From Sepioteuthis lessoniana (lineage: Eukaryota; Mollusca; Cephalopoda; Myopsida; Loliginidae), in assembly GCA_963585895.1 (NCBI GenBank), contig OY757904.1, positions 70,325,067 to 70,389,066 on the forward strand: a stretch of DNA of 64,000 nucleotides. Direction: 5' to 3'. The notes beneath the pieces were generated by a model that made no database searches, was not told where the DNA came from, and saw only the letters and a list, made by a program, of their open reading frames with translations. Shown in pieces: positions 54,450 through 64,000 of this stretch (position 1 is its first letter; every line of letters starts with the position of its first letter). Both the position numbers and the translations under genes were made by a program.

Positions 54450-54815
54450 TATCGTTTAATCGAATTGTTAGTAATACTTTCCACATTTAGAACCATTTAA
54501 CTTAGTTGTCATGCTAAACTGAATTGTTTTAGATAGATTTGTTTGATCATTTAACTGGGTGTAAACAGAACACTGTATTCAAACCAATATCTACTACGTA
54601 AACAAAAGACTCTACTTATGTTAAACTGAATACTTTAAAATTAAGTGAGACCTTTTAAATGTGTGCAAAAAACGAGCTCAGGCCTGTTTAAAACTGTTAT
54701 CTTCAAAATGTGAAATTTAATACATGTTTATAAAGAATTTGCCATTAAATGAACTTTAATGGTCGATATACCATAAAACATAAGCAAATCAAACCAATCG
54801 ATTGAACTTTAAAAA
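54450..54815 (-). repeat. Interspersed family A, copy 7 continued, head side
   Basis: Body units (CATTTAACTGGGTGTAAACA, GTTAAACTGAATACTTTAAA), GCTCAGGCCTGTTTAAAAC, then the head in reverse (TAAAGAATTTGCCATTAAAT, GGTCGATATACCATAAAACA). Confidence 0.8.
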
Positions 54816-55290
54816 ATCCTAACTTCAAACATTTTACTCTTCGACTACGAGGAATTTTTGTTTTTTATGCTATATTTTTTGTGTGTTATTATAAATGTTT
54901 ATGTTACTCATTATTACAAAGAAGATAAATAATTCAATAGCAGAAGAAAAGGAAAACAAATAGTTCTGTGAGTACTTTCTTTTACTTACCAAAATTAATG
55001 TTGAATTTTCCTTGTTTTTTTTTAACTATTAGCTTTGTTATTTTGTTTCTTCTATTCTTAAATGAAATTAAAGGGTTCTTTTCATTTTGTTTTTAAGTTG
55101 CAAGTCGAAATATGCTATCCTACCTTTAAAAAAATAATTTCGGAATAATTAAATCAAGACTGTCACAACCAAAAAGTAAAGAAAAAAAATGAAAGTATTC
55201 CTTTTTGATTGATTGACTGAATTTAACAGCATATCAACCCGTCTAGCATTGTTTGAACCCTGGAGGTTAAAGAATTGCTTTCACTAGATG
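54816..55290. other. no recognised feature
   Basis: AT-rich; a head-like family A/B fragment may lie at 55205-55265 (ACAGCATATCAACCCGTC). Confidence 0.4.
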
Positions 55291-55393
<103 letters not shown>

Positions 55394-55575
55394 AGGTAGT
55401 TAGTTATTTTGCACATGGTCCTATCGATTTCGAATAATTTTTATACAGACCTATTTGTCCCAGAGATCGAATTCTAACATATTGTGTCTGAATAAACTTT
55501 AGAGTAAATACAATAAAGTGTTATTTTATTCTCTCCAGATCTCTATGACTCTAATTTAACAAGCAGATCCATAAA

Positions 55576-55850
55576 TGTGTAAACAGAACACTGTATTCAA
55601 ACCAATATCTTCTGCGTAAACAAGAGACTCTACTTATGTTAAACTGAATAGTTTAAAATTAAGTGAGACCTTGTAAATGTGTGCAAAAAACCATTCAGGC
55701 CTGTTTAAAACACTTTGCTTTAGTTTCATTGTATATCGACCATTATAGGTTATTTAATGGCAAATTCTTTATAAACATATATTAAATTTCACATTTTGAT
55801 GACAACATTTTTAAACAGGCCTGAGCTGTTTTTTTTTTTTGCACACTCAG
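55576..55850. repeat. Foldback duplication of family A sequence
   Basis: 55576-55711 repeats 54560-54695 in direct orientation (for example CAGAACACTGTATTCAAACC, GACTCTACTTATGTTAAACT, TGCAAAAAAC). 55712-55850 then repeats 54660-54800 in inverted orientation (TATATCGACCATTATAGG, TTAAATTTCACATTTTGATG, TTTTAAACAGGCCTGAGCTG). The result is a local hairpin around GCCTGTTTAAA. Confidence 0.8.
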
Positions 55851-57350
55851 AACACCTATCTAACCCCTCCTGGTGAAATACAGTCAGTTGACAATCAGCC
55901 AAACTGACAAAAACCGGTTCATTTTTTAGTGAGAGTGTACATCTTTCTTTTATATCATATGGTAGGAAAATAATCGTGTCTATTTATTTTATTTCTATGT
56001 GGGAATAAAACCTTTTATATTCAGTTCCAGTAATGGTAACCTCGTAAATCCACCCCTTATAAAAGATAACAAGATTAATAGTTAAATATATAAAGTAATA
56101 TTCCTTTTTGCCAGGATTAAAGCAATCAATCTTGAAGTTTAACTGTTTTCTATTCAGCCAAAATATCCAGTGAGCCATGGTTGTATAACAGCCAGCTATT
56201 AGTAAAACAAGGTAAAAAAATACTAAACATAAATCCTGTTTTACAAGCTGGCTGACGGTTGGTGGTAAATGAATACAAAACGGACCCCCCAAATATACAC
56301 AGCAGGAAATGTGGGAAGAGATATGCTATTCTAATTTCTCGCAGACTGATCTAGGCATATGTCAACAAAGTAGTTTGTTGTCGTGGCCTGCGGAAACGTC
56401 ACAATATTACGCGAAATTAACAGTCAAACTGTCACTTTGGAGGAAAAAAGCCAATGACTTTAGCTTCTTATTTGTTTTGTTAGAAATTTGAGCCTACTTT
56501 AAAAAAATGAGCAGAGGAATAATTCAGCTAGCAAGCTGAGAAAGTTTGTAAACACGTCGCGAACAAGGGGCCCCATCTAATCGGCAGTTTTAAATAAAGA
56601 CACAGAGAAAAACACAAAGGGCGATATAATCAGCCTTAATACTTATGTGAAGATATGATATGAGCTCATAAGTCATAACTCTATTACGTAATTTGGGTTG
56701 ATCTTATAATCGGAAACGTTTGTATATTTGCTATCGGTGGCTATTTAACTCATCCGGATTGATTGATATTGATGGAAGGAACAGCTCTTTCTCTATCACT
56801 AATCAGTATTACTTTTTGATTTCGACCGGATCGAGACAAAAATAGTTGACGTATATACTTACGTTATCGCAATCGTCAGATAACCCATTACTTGTCATTT
56901 TCATACAAAAAGTTTATATTAGACTGAGAGAGAAAGAACAGACAGAAAGTCGCAGAAACAGAGTGGTAAACAGATAGATATACACATGCATACACCCATA
57001 CACACACACACTTAAAAAAAATGTATATACAAAAACTGCTGCCAAAGAAGCAGTTTTGCTTCCAGTAAAGTGTTCATCAGATAATGACCCTGGGTTCAGG
57101 CATGGTTTCGGGACCGAATCATCATTACCACTATCCCAGGGCGCCCCAGCAGTATCTCACAATACTACCAGACTTTATTGGATGGTGTTTAATCTGTACG
57201 AATACCATATCCGTTCAGATGCAGTTACAGACTTATTTTGTTTGTTTTTTATATATTCCCTCTTCTTTGCAGATGTAAGTCCGATTTTGGTTAAACATGT
57301 AGAAGTTGCGTTCGAAATAAAACCTCGACATCCAATCTCAAGATGAAATG
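55851..57350. other. long stretch without recognised feature
   Basis: The minus frame 55984-56292 (102 codons) is the longest non-repetitive frame nearby but has no recognisable domain. A GC-richer patch lies at 57050-57180. Nothing assigned. Confidence 0.4.
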
Positions 57351-57352
57351 AA

Positions 57353-57354
<2 letters not shown>

Positions 57355-57413
<59 letters not shown>

Positions 57414-57758
57414 CATGTTTGATTAAAAAATAGAGACATATTTTGTCTATATAATTGTAAGATCCTTGCAAGTTTCCTAATAAGTGTCTTGATTTCAGAT
57501 TAGAATTGGTGGATTAATGGACTAAAATTATCCCAAGCGCTTTCGGACCTTACATAAGCCATATTATTATTTTTTTTCTTTTTGTAGCTAATTCATATTT
57601 TTACAAATCTACAGCGATATTTTCGGTAAAATAATCCACCAATTCTTAACTGAAATCAAGACACTGCTCAGGAAAATTGAAAGGATCTTAATAAGATTAT
57701 ATAGATTAACTATGTCTTTCATTTACTCAACATGACATGCTTAAATGAAAGACTGCTT

Positions 57759-57820
<62 letters not shown>
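57355..57820. repeat. 330-bp palindrome between two (TA)n arrays
   Basis: The left arm 57411-57516 and right arm 57632-57742 are inverted repeats of about 106-111 bp (shared AAGCATG, TCTATATAAT, GTGTCTTGATTTCAG, AGAATTGGTGGATTA), with a ~115-bp loop containing CCCAAGCGCTTTCGGACC. TA arrays lie immediately outside on the left (57355-57410) and 20 bp outside on the right (57763-57820). Probably a foldback MITE inserted into TA-rich DNA. Confidence 0.88.
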
Positions 57821-57826
<6 letters not shown>

Positions 57827-58053
57827 TTCAACTCATGAAGACTTAAACACTCTTAAGGAAATGTATATGAGCACAAATACTTACATACTAACACAATGTC
57901 TTTTAAATATGTTTTTCCCCTATTCGTACAATGAAATTCTAATACTCCTGAAATGCATATACTTATGGAGATTAGTTTCATTCTGATAGTGGCAACATTC
58001 TTTTTTATGCTCCAGAACATTTTATCACGTGTTATGCAAGTTTACAATGACGA

Positions 58054-58058
<5 letters not shown>
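57821..58058. other. no recognised feature
   Basis: Unassigned sequence between TA arrays. Confidence 0.4.

Positions 58059-58120
<62 letters not shown>
58059..58120. repeat. (TA)n microsatellite
   Basis: A pure TA run of about 62 bp. Confidence 0.96.
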
Positions 58121-58122
<2 letters not shown>

Positions 58123-58267
58123 ACACGCAAATGTATAGTATTCACGTGGAATTAAAAAATATTTTTGTGTCCATCATACTTAATTCAACCTAAGTCTGAA
58201 TTTAGTAAATACTTACGATGGTCCATATATAATGAAAACATCGGAAATAAAAGTATTACTTTTTTAT

Positions 58268-58640
58268 TTTGATTATTTTGGCTTGGCTTGGTTTAGTTTC
58301 GTTTGGTTTTATGGCATATTAATTACTGTTGGTTATTTAATACCATATCCATTTTTATACATATAAATAATTCATTTTTGAACAATAGCATGAGTATACA
58401 GGTTAGTACTATTGGATCCACAGATAGGACCCGATAAAAAAAATGAAAAAAATCTGGGCGAGAGAAGACCTGGGAGGGATGGCAATAAAGGGTGACTACG
58501 CATTTTCCCACAGCTCCAGCATTACTAAAGTTTCACCCTCGGATTCTTTAGTTTCATATCTAGTACACCTAATTGGGTACTCCTAACCATATGAAGAGAT
58601 GCAGTCGGTTTATTCTGCGGTTCCAGCCAACTGGGCCATT
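58268..58640 (+). repeat. Interspersed family A, copy 8, body deleted
   Basis: Head TTGGCTTGGTTTAGTTTCGT, TTGGTTTTATGGCATATTAA, TATTTAATACCATATCC, then almost directly the 3' part: ACCTGGGAGGGATGGCAATA, CCACAGCTCCAGCATTACTA, GTTTCATATCTAGTACACCT, GAAGAGATGCAGTCGGTTTA, CTGCGGTTCCAGCCAACTGG. The unit-built body is missing. Confidence 0.82.
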
Positions 58641-59260
58641 TATATTTTAATTATACTCTATCAAACATTGTACGATCTGTACAATATCTACTTTGATTAA
58701 ACGTTAAATATTTAGTTGGTACAAGTGAAGCTTTCCAAAATCGCAAAAAGAAAGTAACATTCTGGGCGTAGTTTAGTGATAGTTGACCATCATAATCGTT
58801 GAATGGGATATCCTGATCAACAGAATTAGAGCCATCATTCATAAGGAAAGCAACATAGCTTGACTACGGACCCAAGTCCAACAAGACGTCCTCGTCCATA
58901 GAATGATTACGGACGTATTTTTTAAAAATTAATTCGAAACCCAATCCCTACCAAAGATAAATGGAAAAGGATCTATAAGCAACTGTAACAAAAATGAAAC
59001 AATCTACTATAAGTCAGTCTCTACACCGTGTAGAACTGCTTCTCGTCCGTTAGGAGAACGATTTTTCTAAAGTCCTGTCACATGATGTATCGTTGACTTT
59101 TAGCTCCTCATTAAAATGGCACTGAAAACAAATATTGTCTTATGAGGAAAAATGGACTTTTCGTTGGAAACATTTCGATACATAAGTGTTGAAAAAGTGC
59201 ACTCCGAATAAACCACAAAATATCTACCCAGCAGTTAATCATGAACGTTGGCGTGAAATA
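58641..59260. other. no recognised feature
   Basis: Unassigned. Confidence 0.4.
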
Positions 59261-59261
59261 A

Positions 59262-59475
59262 TTTATTGTTTCTTTTATCATTTTATGTCATATCGACGTT
59301 CTTAGGTTATTTAATTCAAAATCCATCCTACTAGAAAAACACGAGAGGTACTATCTATACTATAGCTGGAAGGGTAAGGAGGATCATACATTTCCTAAAG
59401 GTATTTGTCCAAAAGTAAACATCATAGAACTACTGAATTTCGAACTCTCTAACGATTACTCGCTTAGGAGTTCGG
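59262..59475 (+). repeat. Interspersed family B, copy 4
   Basis: Head TTTATGTCATATCGACGTTC, TTAGGTTATTTAATTC, then ACACGAGAGGTACTATCTAT, CTATAGCTGGAAGGGTAAGG, CATTTCCTAAAGGTATTTGT and CCAAAAGTAAACATCATAG. Confidence 0.65.
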
Positions 59476-59800
59476 ATGAACTACATATAATCAAAAGAGG
59501 AAAGAACAGTGCTATTTATCACAAAATAATGAATAATAATAACTTTAAGATGATAATGATGCAAAGCATACTGCAGTGAAAGCAGGAGTGTGCTTACAGT
59601 CAAAGAAATTATAATTTTACAGTTACAAGACAGTCGGCAGTCATGAATCTTGTACATAATCTATGAACATGTTTAAACTTTGAGTTCGTCACAAGAATCT
59701 TAAAAACAGGAGCAAACTCGAGGGGATTTCTAAACAGGAGTCCAAGAAAATCTGAGTTAATGACTTCAATTTATTCTAAATAAATGACAACCGTCAAAGC
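59476..59800. other. no recognised feature
   Basis: Unassigned sequence between two family B copies. Confidence 0.4.
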
Positions 59801-59804
59801 AAAT

Positions 59805-60035
59805 AAGGTTTGGTTTGGTTAGGTTTGTTTAACCAATGATATATCATTCTTCGTGCGTTATTTAATGACAAAGCCATTGTTATAGGAGAGCAGAAGTGGT
59901 AATATTTAACCAATAGCTAGAAGGATAATAAGCGTTTTGCATTTCTCAAGGGCATTAGTCCGAAGCGAACGTAATAGCATGACTGGAGTTCAGACTGACA
60001 TAATATGATGTCTCAGTCCAGTACATTGGCCACTA
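59805..60035 (+). repeat. Interspersed family B, copy 5 (best preserved)
   Basis: Head GGTTTGGTTTGGTTAGGTTT, ATATCATTCTTCGTGCGTTA, TTTAATGACAAAGCCATTGT, then GAGCAGAAGTGGTAATATTT, AACCAATAGCTAGAAGGATA, TTCTCAAGGGCATTAGTCCG, AACGTAATAGCATGACTGGA and TCAGTCCAGTACATTGGCCA. Confidence 0.7.
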
Positions 60036-60468
60036 AAAAAGATTAGGAATACATTATAAAGTATTGAACTGTGTTCATCAATCTGTGACAAACACTTTTC
60101 TGTTATAGTTATAAGTTAAGTTTGTCCATAGATTTGGGGAAATTTTTACCTCGATTTTCCATAAAAATACTGTATCTTAACTATTTTCTATCTTCACAAA
60201 AATTTTGAGGTTACTATCAATGAATTAAATAAATTATTATTATTTTCTAACAAAGACATTAAATATTCCGTCCCCAATACTATTGTGTGCCGTACTCCCC
60301 TACCCCCGTAGGGATGAGTTCTCTAGCGAAGAAGTAGTCGTGTTGCCATTAGCGCCTTTGCAAGTCTCTTCGTATTTGAATTGAGATCTCGGCGGCCGTT
60401 TGAACGGGTGTATGTTAACAATACTAATTGTGATTCATAACCGTTTAAAAATCTACTTCGTAGCTAAT
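60036..60468. other. unassigned, GC-richer towards its end
   Basis: 60280-60400 (CCCTACCCCCGTAGGGATGA, AGATCTCGGCGGCCGTTTGA) is GC-richer than its surroundings and directly precedes the S4 element, so it may belong to a longer form of it. Not assigned. Confidence 0.35.
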
Positions 60469-60556
60469 TTCTCCTCGTAGCTAAATGGTTAGAAGCTTTG
60501 GCTTGGTGTTTCAGTCAACCGGGTTTCGATCCCAGCTACGGGGAGATACTGTCTAG

Positions 60557-60600
60557 CCACACTGATGAGTTCTGATAGAACGAAACAGATCTGTCTGTGG
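60557..60600 (+). ncRNA. type I hammerhead ribozyme, copy 2 (all helices intact)
   Basis: Stem I 5' strand CCACA (60557-60561), core CTGATGA (60562-60568), stem II GTTCT-GAT-AGAAC (60569-60581), GAA (60582-60584), A15.1 at 60585, stem III ACAGA with TCTGT (60585-60594), C17 at 60595 giving the GTC triplet, stem I 3' strand TGTGG (60596-60600), fully complementary to CCACA. Every invariant core base of a hammerhead ribozyme is present, and cleavage is predicted after 60595. No loop-loop contact can be judged by eye; stem I is short unless AG and flanking bases extend it. Confidence 0.88.
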
Positions 60601-60604
60601 ATGA

Positions 60605-60606
<2 letters not shown>

Positions 60607-60641
<35 letters not shown>

Positions 60642-60672
60642 GTGTGTGCGTGTATTTGTGTTTGTGTGTGTG
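60607..60672. repeat. (TA)n(TG)n microsatellite following S4
   Basis: TA at about 60607-60637, then imperfect TG to about 60672. Confidence 0.92.
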
Positions 60673-60679
60673 TAACGAT

Positions 60680-62205
60680 ACTGATAGAGATACAGTAATA
60701 TAAAGCTATTCTTGTTTCCATAACGAAAATTCTTTATTCTCTTTAATGACCCTGAATCATAGCCACATGTGGCTTTCATTGTGTCTGGTAACACGTCTGA
60801 GTATCAAATATGGCTGTAGAGCCGAAATTTAAGAAAAGGATAAAATCTTTTAAAACGTGTGAGTATACACTACAAATTTGCCTTGAACAGTGAAATATTA
60901 CTTTAATATTTCATAAAGTGGATGCTTCACAAATTCTTTAATCTCTTAATCTTATTTGTATGAATGCATTAAAAAAATCTCTGTAGTATATAGTGTTTAT
61001 TGAAGAAGTGATGTTTCTTGTATGCCGACAAATTTAAACCATATGCATAAATTATATAAACTTATTTCTACCACTCATTTACTGCCTTATTGATATTATT
61101 CATAAATGCTGTATTCCAATTTTCTCAGACAAAATGTGAGCGTTCTGCCACTTTAGACCATAACGGTGGAGTCCCCGCGAAGTTGTAACTAATGTGCTAG
61201 TCTGTGACATCGTAGAAATCGAATTTAATCATTAAGCACCGTTGACTTCACTTTCGGACTAATACCCATTGGAAAGCTATGACTACCCTAATCCTTGAAA
61301 TTATGGATTATATTTTAGCACTGCTGTTCTTTTACGAGGATGAATTTGCTATCAAATAACCCACAAAAGTACATATGTCATCAAACATTAAAACTAAAAC
61401 CTTTAAGACGTAACCGACGATCACGAATGTTAGTTCTGTTCCTAGAGACGACGAAATGCATGGAACGGGCAATACATTTTAGATGTGTGCATATCAGAAA
61501 AAATGTGCATCAATGTGCCAAAAAGTATTCCGAAAAACTTGACTTATATTTTTAATTCAGAATTTTCCTTCTCCAAGATTAGTTGCCGTAAATAAGCTAT
61601 ATATCAAAGTATTCCAATATTTAAGGGTATGAGTGTTGGATTTATGGTTTTCCAAAGAAATTTAGCGTTAAATAAAATGCAAACAGCATTGAGCTTGATT
61701 TCAACTCGTTTCACCGAGTCTTTTATAACAATAATCACTACGAAGTAACTGATGGTTGTGAAAAGGCTATCTTCAAGTAAAACCTAATTGATGAGCCGTG
61801 TTTAAATTGAAGTCGCGGTTGGTCGAGTTAATTCTGCAGCAATATTTTTGCAAAAGATACGACTGTCATTATTTCTTCGACTTCACCTCTGTAAAACATA
61901 AGCGTAAACTAGTATCTATAGCCTTGTGATGCAACCAGTATAGGACGAATGAAAACTCTGAATTAAAACATTGACAGGATTGGCTGAAGAACAGAAACAA
62001 TTTACATGCAACAAACTAATTGCTATTTAAATTATAGCTGAGTCACTAGAGGTTGCTTTCTGTGTTCGAAAAGTAATCTGCAAGACGATGTAAGTCATGA
62101 ATAAGTACGTAACTTAAATTTCCCAAATTTCAGTTATATTTCATGTTCCGCCTGCAGTTATTTTAAAAAGAAAAGCATAAAAATTAATCAAGACACAGCA
62201 CAAAG
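60680..62205. other. mostly unassigned, with two small S2 SINE remnants
   Basis: Short S2-like pieces at about 61235-61310 (CACTTTCGGACTAATACCCA, TTGGAAAGCTATGA) and 61925-61975 (GATGCAACCAGTATAGGACG, AATGAAAACTCTGAATT). The rest is unrecognised. Confidence 0.4.
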
Positions 62206-62211
62206 CTTATT

Positions 62212-62738
62212 GATGGTTTAGGTTGGTCTGGTTTTATGGCATATCAAACGCTTTTAGGTTATTTAATGCTAAATCATGATTCTACATATATATTAATCCT
62301 CTTACTTGTAAACACATATTTTGATAACGTTTTTAAACCTTTTTATACGAGCCCAATCTCATTCTTTTAAATTAATACTGCCACGTAATTCTATGTATCA
62401 CTTACAATCCATTTAACCATCGGTCATTTGCTTACGTTCATTTAAATGATCAAACATTTCTATTTCAAACAATTCAATTAAGCCCAAGTCAATAAATTGA
62501 AATGATTCCAAGTATTGCTATGTATCAGTAACAAATTAATTAAACATCAGTCATTTTTTTACTCAAAGTTGATCAAACATTTCTATGCCAAACAATTAAA
62601 TTTATCACCAGTAATAAGTTTTTCACACATTGTAAATTTCAAACCCAATAAGGTACTACCACTACGGGCAAGAATGGACCTGGGAGCGATGGTATTGATA
62701 AGGTACTCCTGACTCCACAAAGCTCCAGCATGGCTGGT
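62212..62738 (+). repeat. Interspersed family A, copy 9, head, body and start of the 3' part
   Basis: Head GGTTTATGGCATATC-type (TCTGGTTTTATGGCATATCA), AACGCTTTTAGGTTATTTAA, TGCTAAATC; body units; then TAAGGTACTACCACTACGGG, CAAGAATGGACCTGGGAGCG, CACAAAGCTCCAGCATGGCT. Interrupted here by an LTR-like insertion and resumed at 63.35 kb. Confidence 0.8.
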
Positions 62739-63350
62739 GTAACGTAATTTAACGACTCGTAGAAAAATCAAACTGAATTTACAAATAAAAAATAAAGCAG
62801 ACAGTCTCCCAATAGCCCGGCCAAAGCACTCGCGGTAATTGAAAATGACTAGTGAAAACTGGAGGTCAGAAGATCGTGTACGCATGTGCGGAGCGAACCG
62901 AAACGGATGTTCGTCCCACCGGTACAAGGTGAAAAGAGAGGGGACGACTACGACTCGAGGTTTTTGGGCAGTTAACATCAAGACGTGATGGGGTAAAGGC
63001 ATACACTTGATAGCCAGGCACGACGATGTAAGGAGATAAAAGTTTACAAGCCCCATTTTTGGGGTTTTGATGCAAAGGGAACCTAAAACTAGATGTGACC
63101 CCAGCGGACAAGCACGTTAGAACCAGGAAAAAATTAAGGTTTGCGTCTTCTCTAAGATTGTATTGCTTATCTTTGTTGATCTGACGCGGTCCGCGCATTT
63201 TCTATACTCTTTTTTCTTTCTCCCGGCAGTTATCTACAAGTGATAGAAGTAAATAAACATTTAGGTAGTTAAACAGAATTTCTTGTGTTCATCCATATTT
63301 ATCACCGCAGTGTCACAGCGGAGTCTAAATTCTCTTTGACACTGCAATTG
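62739..63350 (+). mobile_element. LTR-like insertion splitting family A
   Basis: Inserted exactly between two parts of a family A copy. It starts TGTAACGTAATTTAACGACT. It has an AGATAAAAG TATA-like site at about 63035, a GTAAATAAACA polyadenylation-type signal at about 63252, and TCACCGCAGTGTCACA at 63304-63319, which would be the TG...CA end. The remaining 30 bp up to family A could be leader or flank. Its first ~170 bp match 13.74-13.95 kb on the other strand. Minus-strand frames across it (62583-63198) are shadows. No coding internal region. Confidence 0.5.
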
Positions 63351-63475
63351 TACATAGGAGCCTCACGATCAGATTGTTTAGTGTCATATCCAGGACACTT
63401 GTTGGTTGGGTCTTATCCTTCCCAGAGATGCAGTCGGTGTCTTCTATAGCCCCAGCCGGCTGGGCTAAAGAAAAA
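63351..63475 (+). repeat. Interspersed family A, copy 9, end of the 3' part
   Basis: GAGCCTCACGATCAGATTGT, TTAGTGTCATATCCAGGACA, CTTGTTGGTTGGGTCTTATC, CCAGAGATGCAGTCGGTGTC, ATAGCCCCAGCCGGCTGGGC. Confidence 0.85.
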
Positions 63476-64000
63476 TCAGGTTGATTATGATGGTTATGAT
63501 ACTAAAGCAGAAAACGATAACAACTCTCATCAAATTTAAGCTGGAGCAATAGTTACATAGTGCTGTTGTATACTTTTGTTTGGCATACAGCTTATACTTT
63601 TCCAGGCTCATAATGTTTTTTTTAAGTAAGCGAAGCAGTACATTACTATCGTTTTTAACTCGATACTTACCAAAGTTTTCAATAATACTGACCTTCATTC
63701 AGATGAAGCTACGTTTTGCAAATGCTTATGATCATACCTGCAGAATCTAGACTTACTGAAAAAAGAAAAGATTGGTTTCAGTAGCGATGCCATTAAGAGA
63801 GTATGATTTAAGCTTAGGGAGATTGTAAAAAAGATGTTCGAAATTGCCATTGATCACAAAATTCAAGGGTAGTATCTATTTATTTAACTCTCAGTGTTCT
63901 TTCTTTTTAATCTCAAAGGTTGAGATGAATGTACGCGATTTCTGAGAAGAGAGAGTACAAATGGAGTTCTAATCGTCTTAATGGGCAATATTGACATATA
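63476..64000. other. no recognised feature
   Basis: AT-rich to the window edge; nothing assigned. Confidence 0.4.

Larger units (their letters stand above)
60470..60672 (+). mobile_element. S4 element: tRNA-like head fused to a hammerhead ribozyme, copy 2
   Basis: The head (60470-60545) folds like a tRNA: CTCCTCGTAGC near its start pairs with GCTACGGGGAG at about 60535-60545, an A-box-like TAGCTAAATGGTTAGAAGC lies at the front, and a B box GGTTTCGATCCC at 60522-60533. A hammerhead ribozyme follows at 60557-60600, then ATGACGA and a (TA)n(TG)n stretch from 60607. The acceptor-like stem differs in sequence from copy 1 at 29.80 kb, while the B box and ribozyme are almost unchanged. Confidence 0.78.

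Noticed and set aside
58040..58060. TGACGAAAC before a TA array, like the GAAAC half of a hammerhead
   Set aside because: No CTGANGA or stem II partner lies upstream within a plausible distance.
62583..63198. Overlapping minus-strand frames of 157 and 110 codons
   Set aside because: They run across family A and an LTR-like insertion, show no domain, and are explained by the locally higher GC content.

Overview
This is an AT-rich animal genomic segment that looks intergenic or intronic. I find no host gene that I can support. The base composition, the very dense (TA)n, (CA)n and (GA)n microsatellites, the tRNA-derived SINEs, and the mix of R4/Dong-type LINEs, mariner and Penelope-like elements suggest a mollusc, most likely a cephalopod such as an octopus. 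That is inference from repeat content; no gene confirms it. Most long reading frames here are either translated microsatellites (YIYI, THTH, SLSL) or pieces of decayed transposons.

Layout. 1-10 kb: two adjacent R4/Dong-like LINE fragments (1.0-1.8 kb), a SINE, an internally deleted mariner with recognisable terminal inverted repeats (5451-6314), and a degenerate array of ~150-bp units (7.4-8.7 kb) split by a SINE. 10-25 kb: a Penelope-like GIY-YIG endonuclease remnant (12.1-12.5 kb), SINEs, copies of two low-copy interspersed families (called A and B here), a basic retroelement ORF1-like remnant (20.5-21.1 kb) and large microsatellite blocks. 25-36 kb: a solo LTR and an LTR candidate, a broken non-LTR reverse transcriptase ending in an (ATG)n tail (26.6-27.6 kb), all four SINE families, and a second LTR at 34 kb. 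36-43 kb: mostly unrecognised AT-rich DNA, a full family A copy, a TA-centred perfect-looking palindrome, and a recent 200-bp local duplication. 43.6-47.0 kb: four 3'-end fragments of an R4/Dong LINE head to tail on the minus strand. 47.4-49.7 kb: a 2.3-kb Penelope-like element bounded by ~580-bp inverted repeats and carrying a SINE and a tRNA-Phe pseudogene. 50-64 kb: a second mariner (51.7-52.5 kb), a TIR transposon nested in family A (53.7-54.4 kb), foldback duplications, a 330-bp palindrome between two TA arrays, and another LTR-like insertion.

The most interesting signal is in two short elements at 29.80-29.94 kb and 60.47-60.60 kb. Each has a tRNA-like RNA polymerase III head followed directly by what reads as a type I hammerhead self-cleaving ribozyme: CTGATGA or CTGAAGA, a 5-bp stem II, GAAA, a short stem III, a GTC cleavage triplet, and a closing stem I. 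In both copies a TA microsatellite starts right after the ribozyme. A more degenerate hammerhead-like core sits in both inverted arms of the Penelope-like element, with one apparent compensatory base change in stem I. The window therefore looks like a retroelement graveyard in which ribozyme-bearing short elements, SINEs and microsatellites are physically linked.
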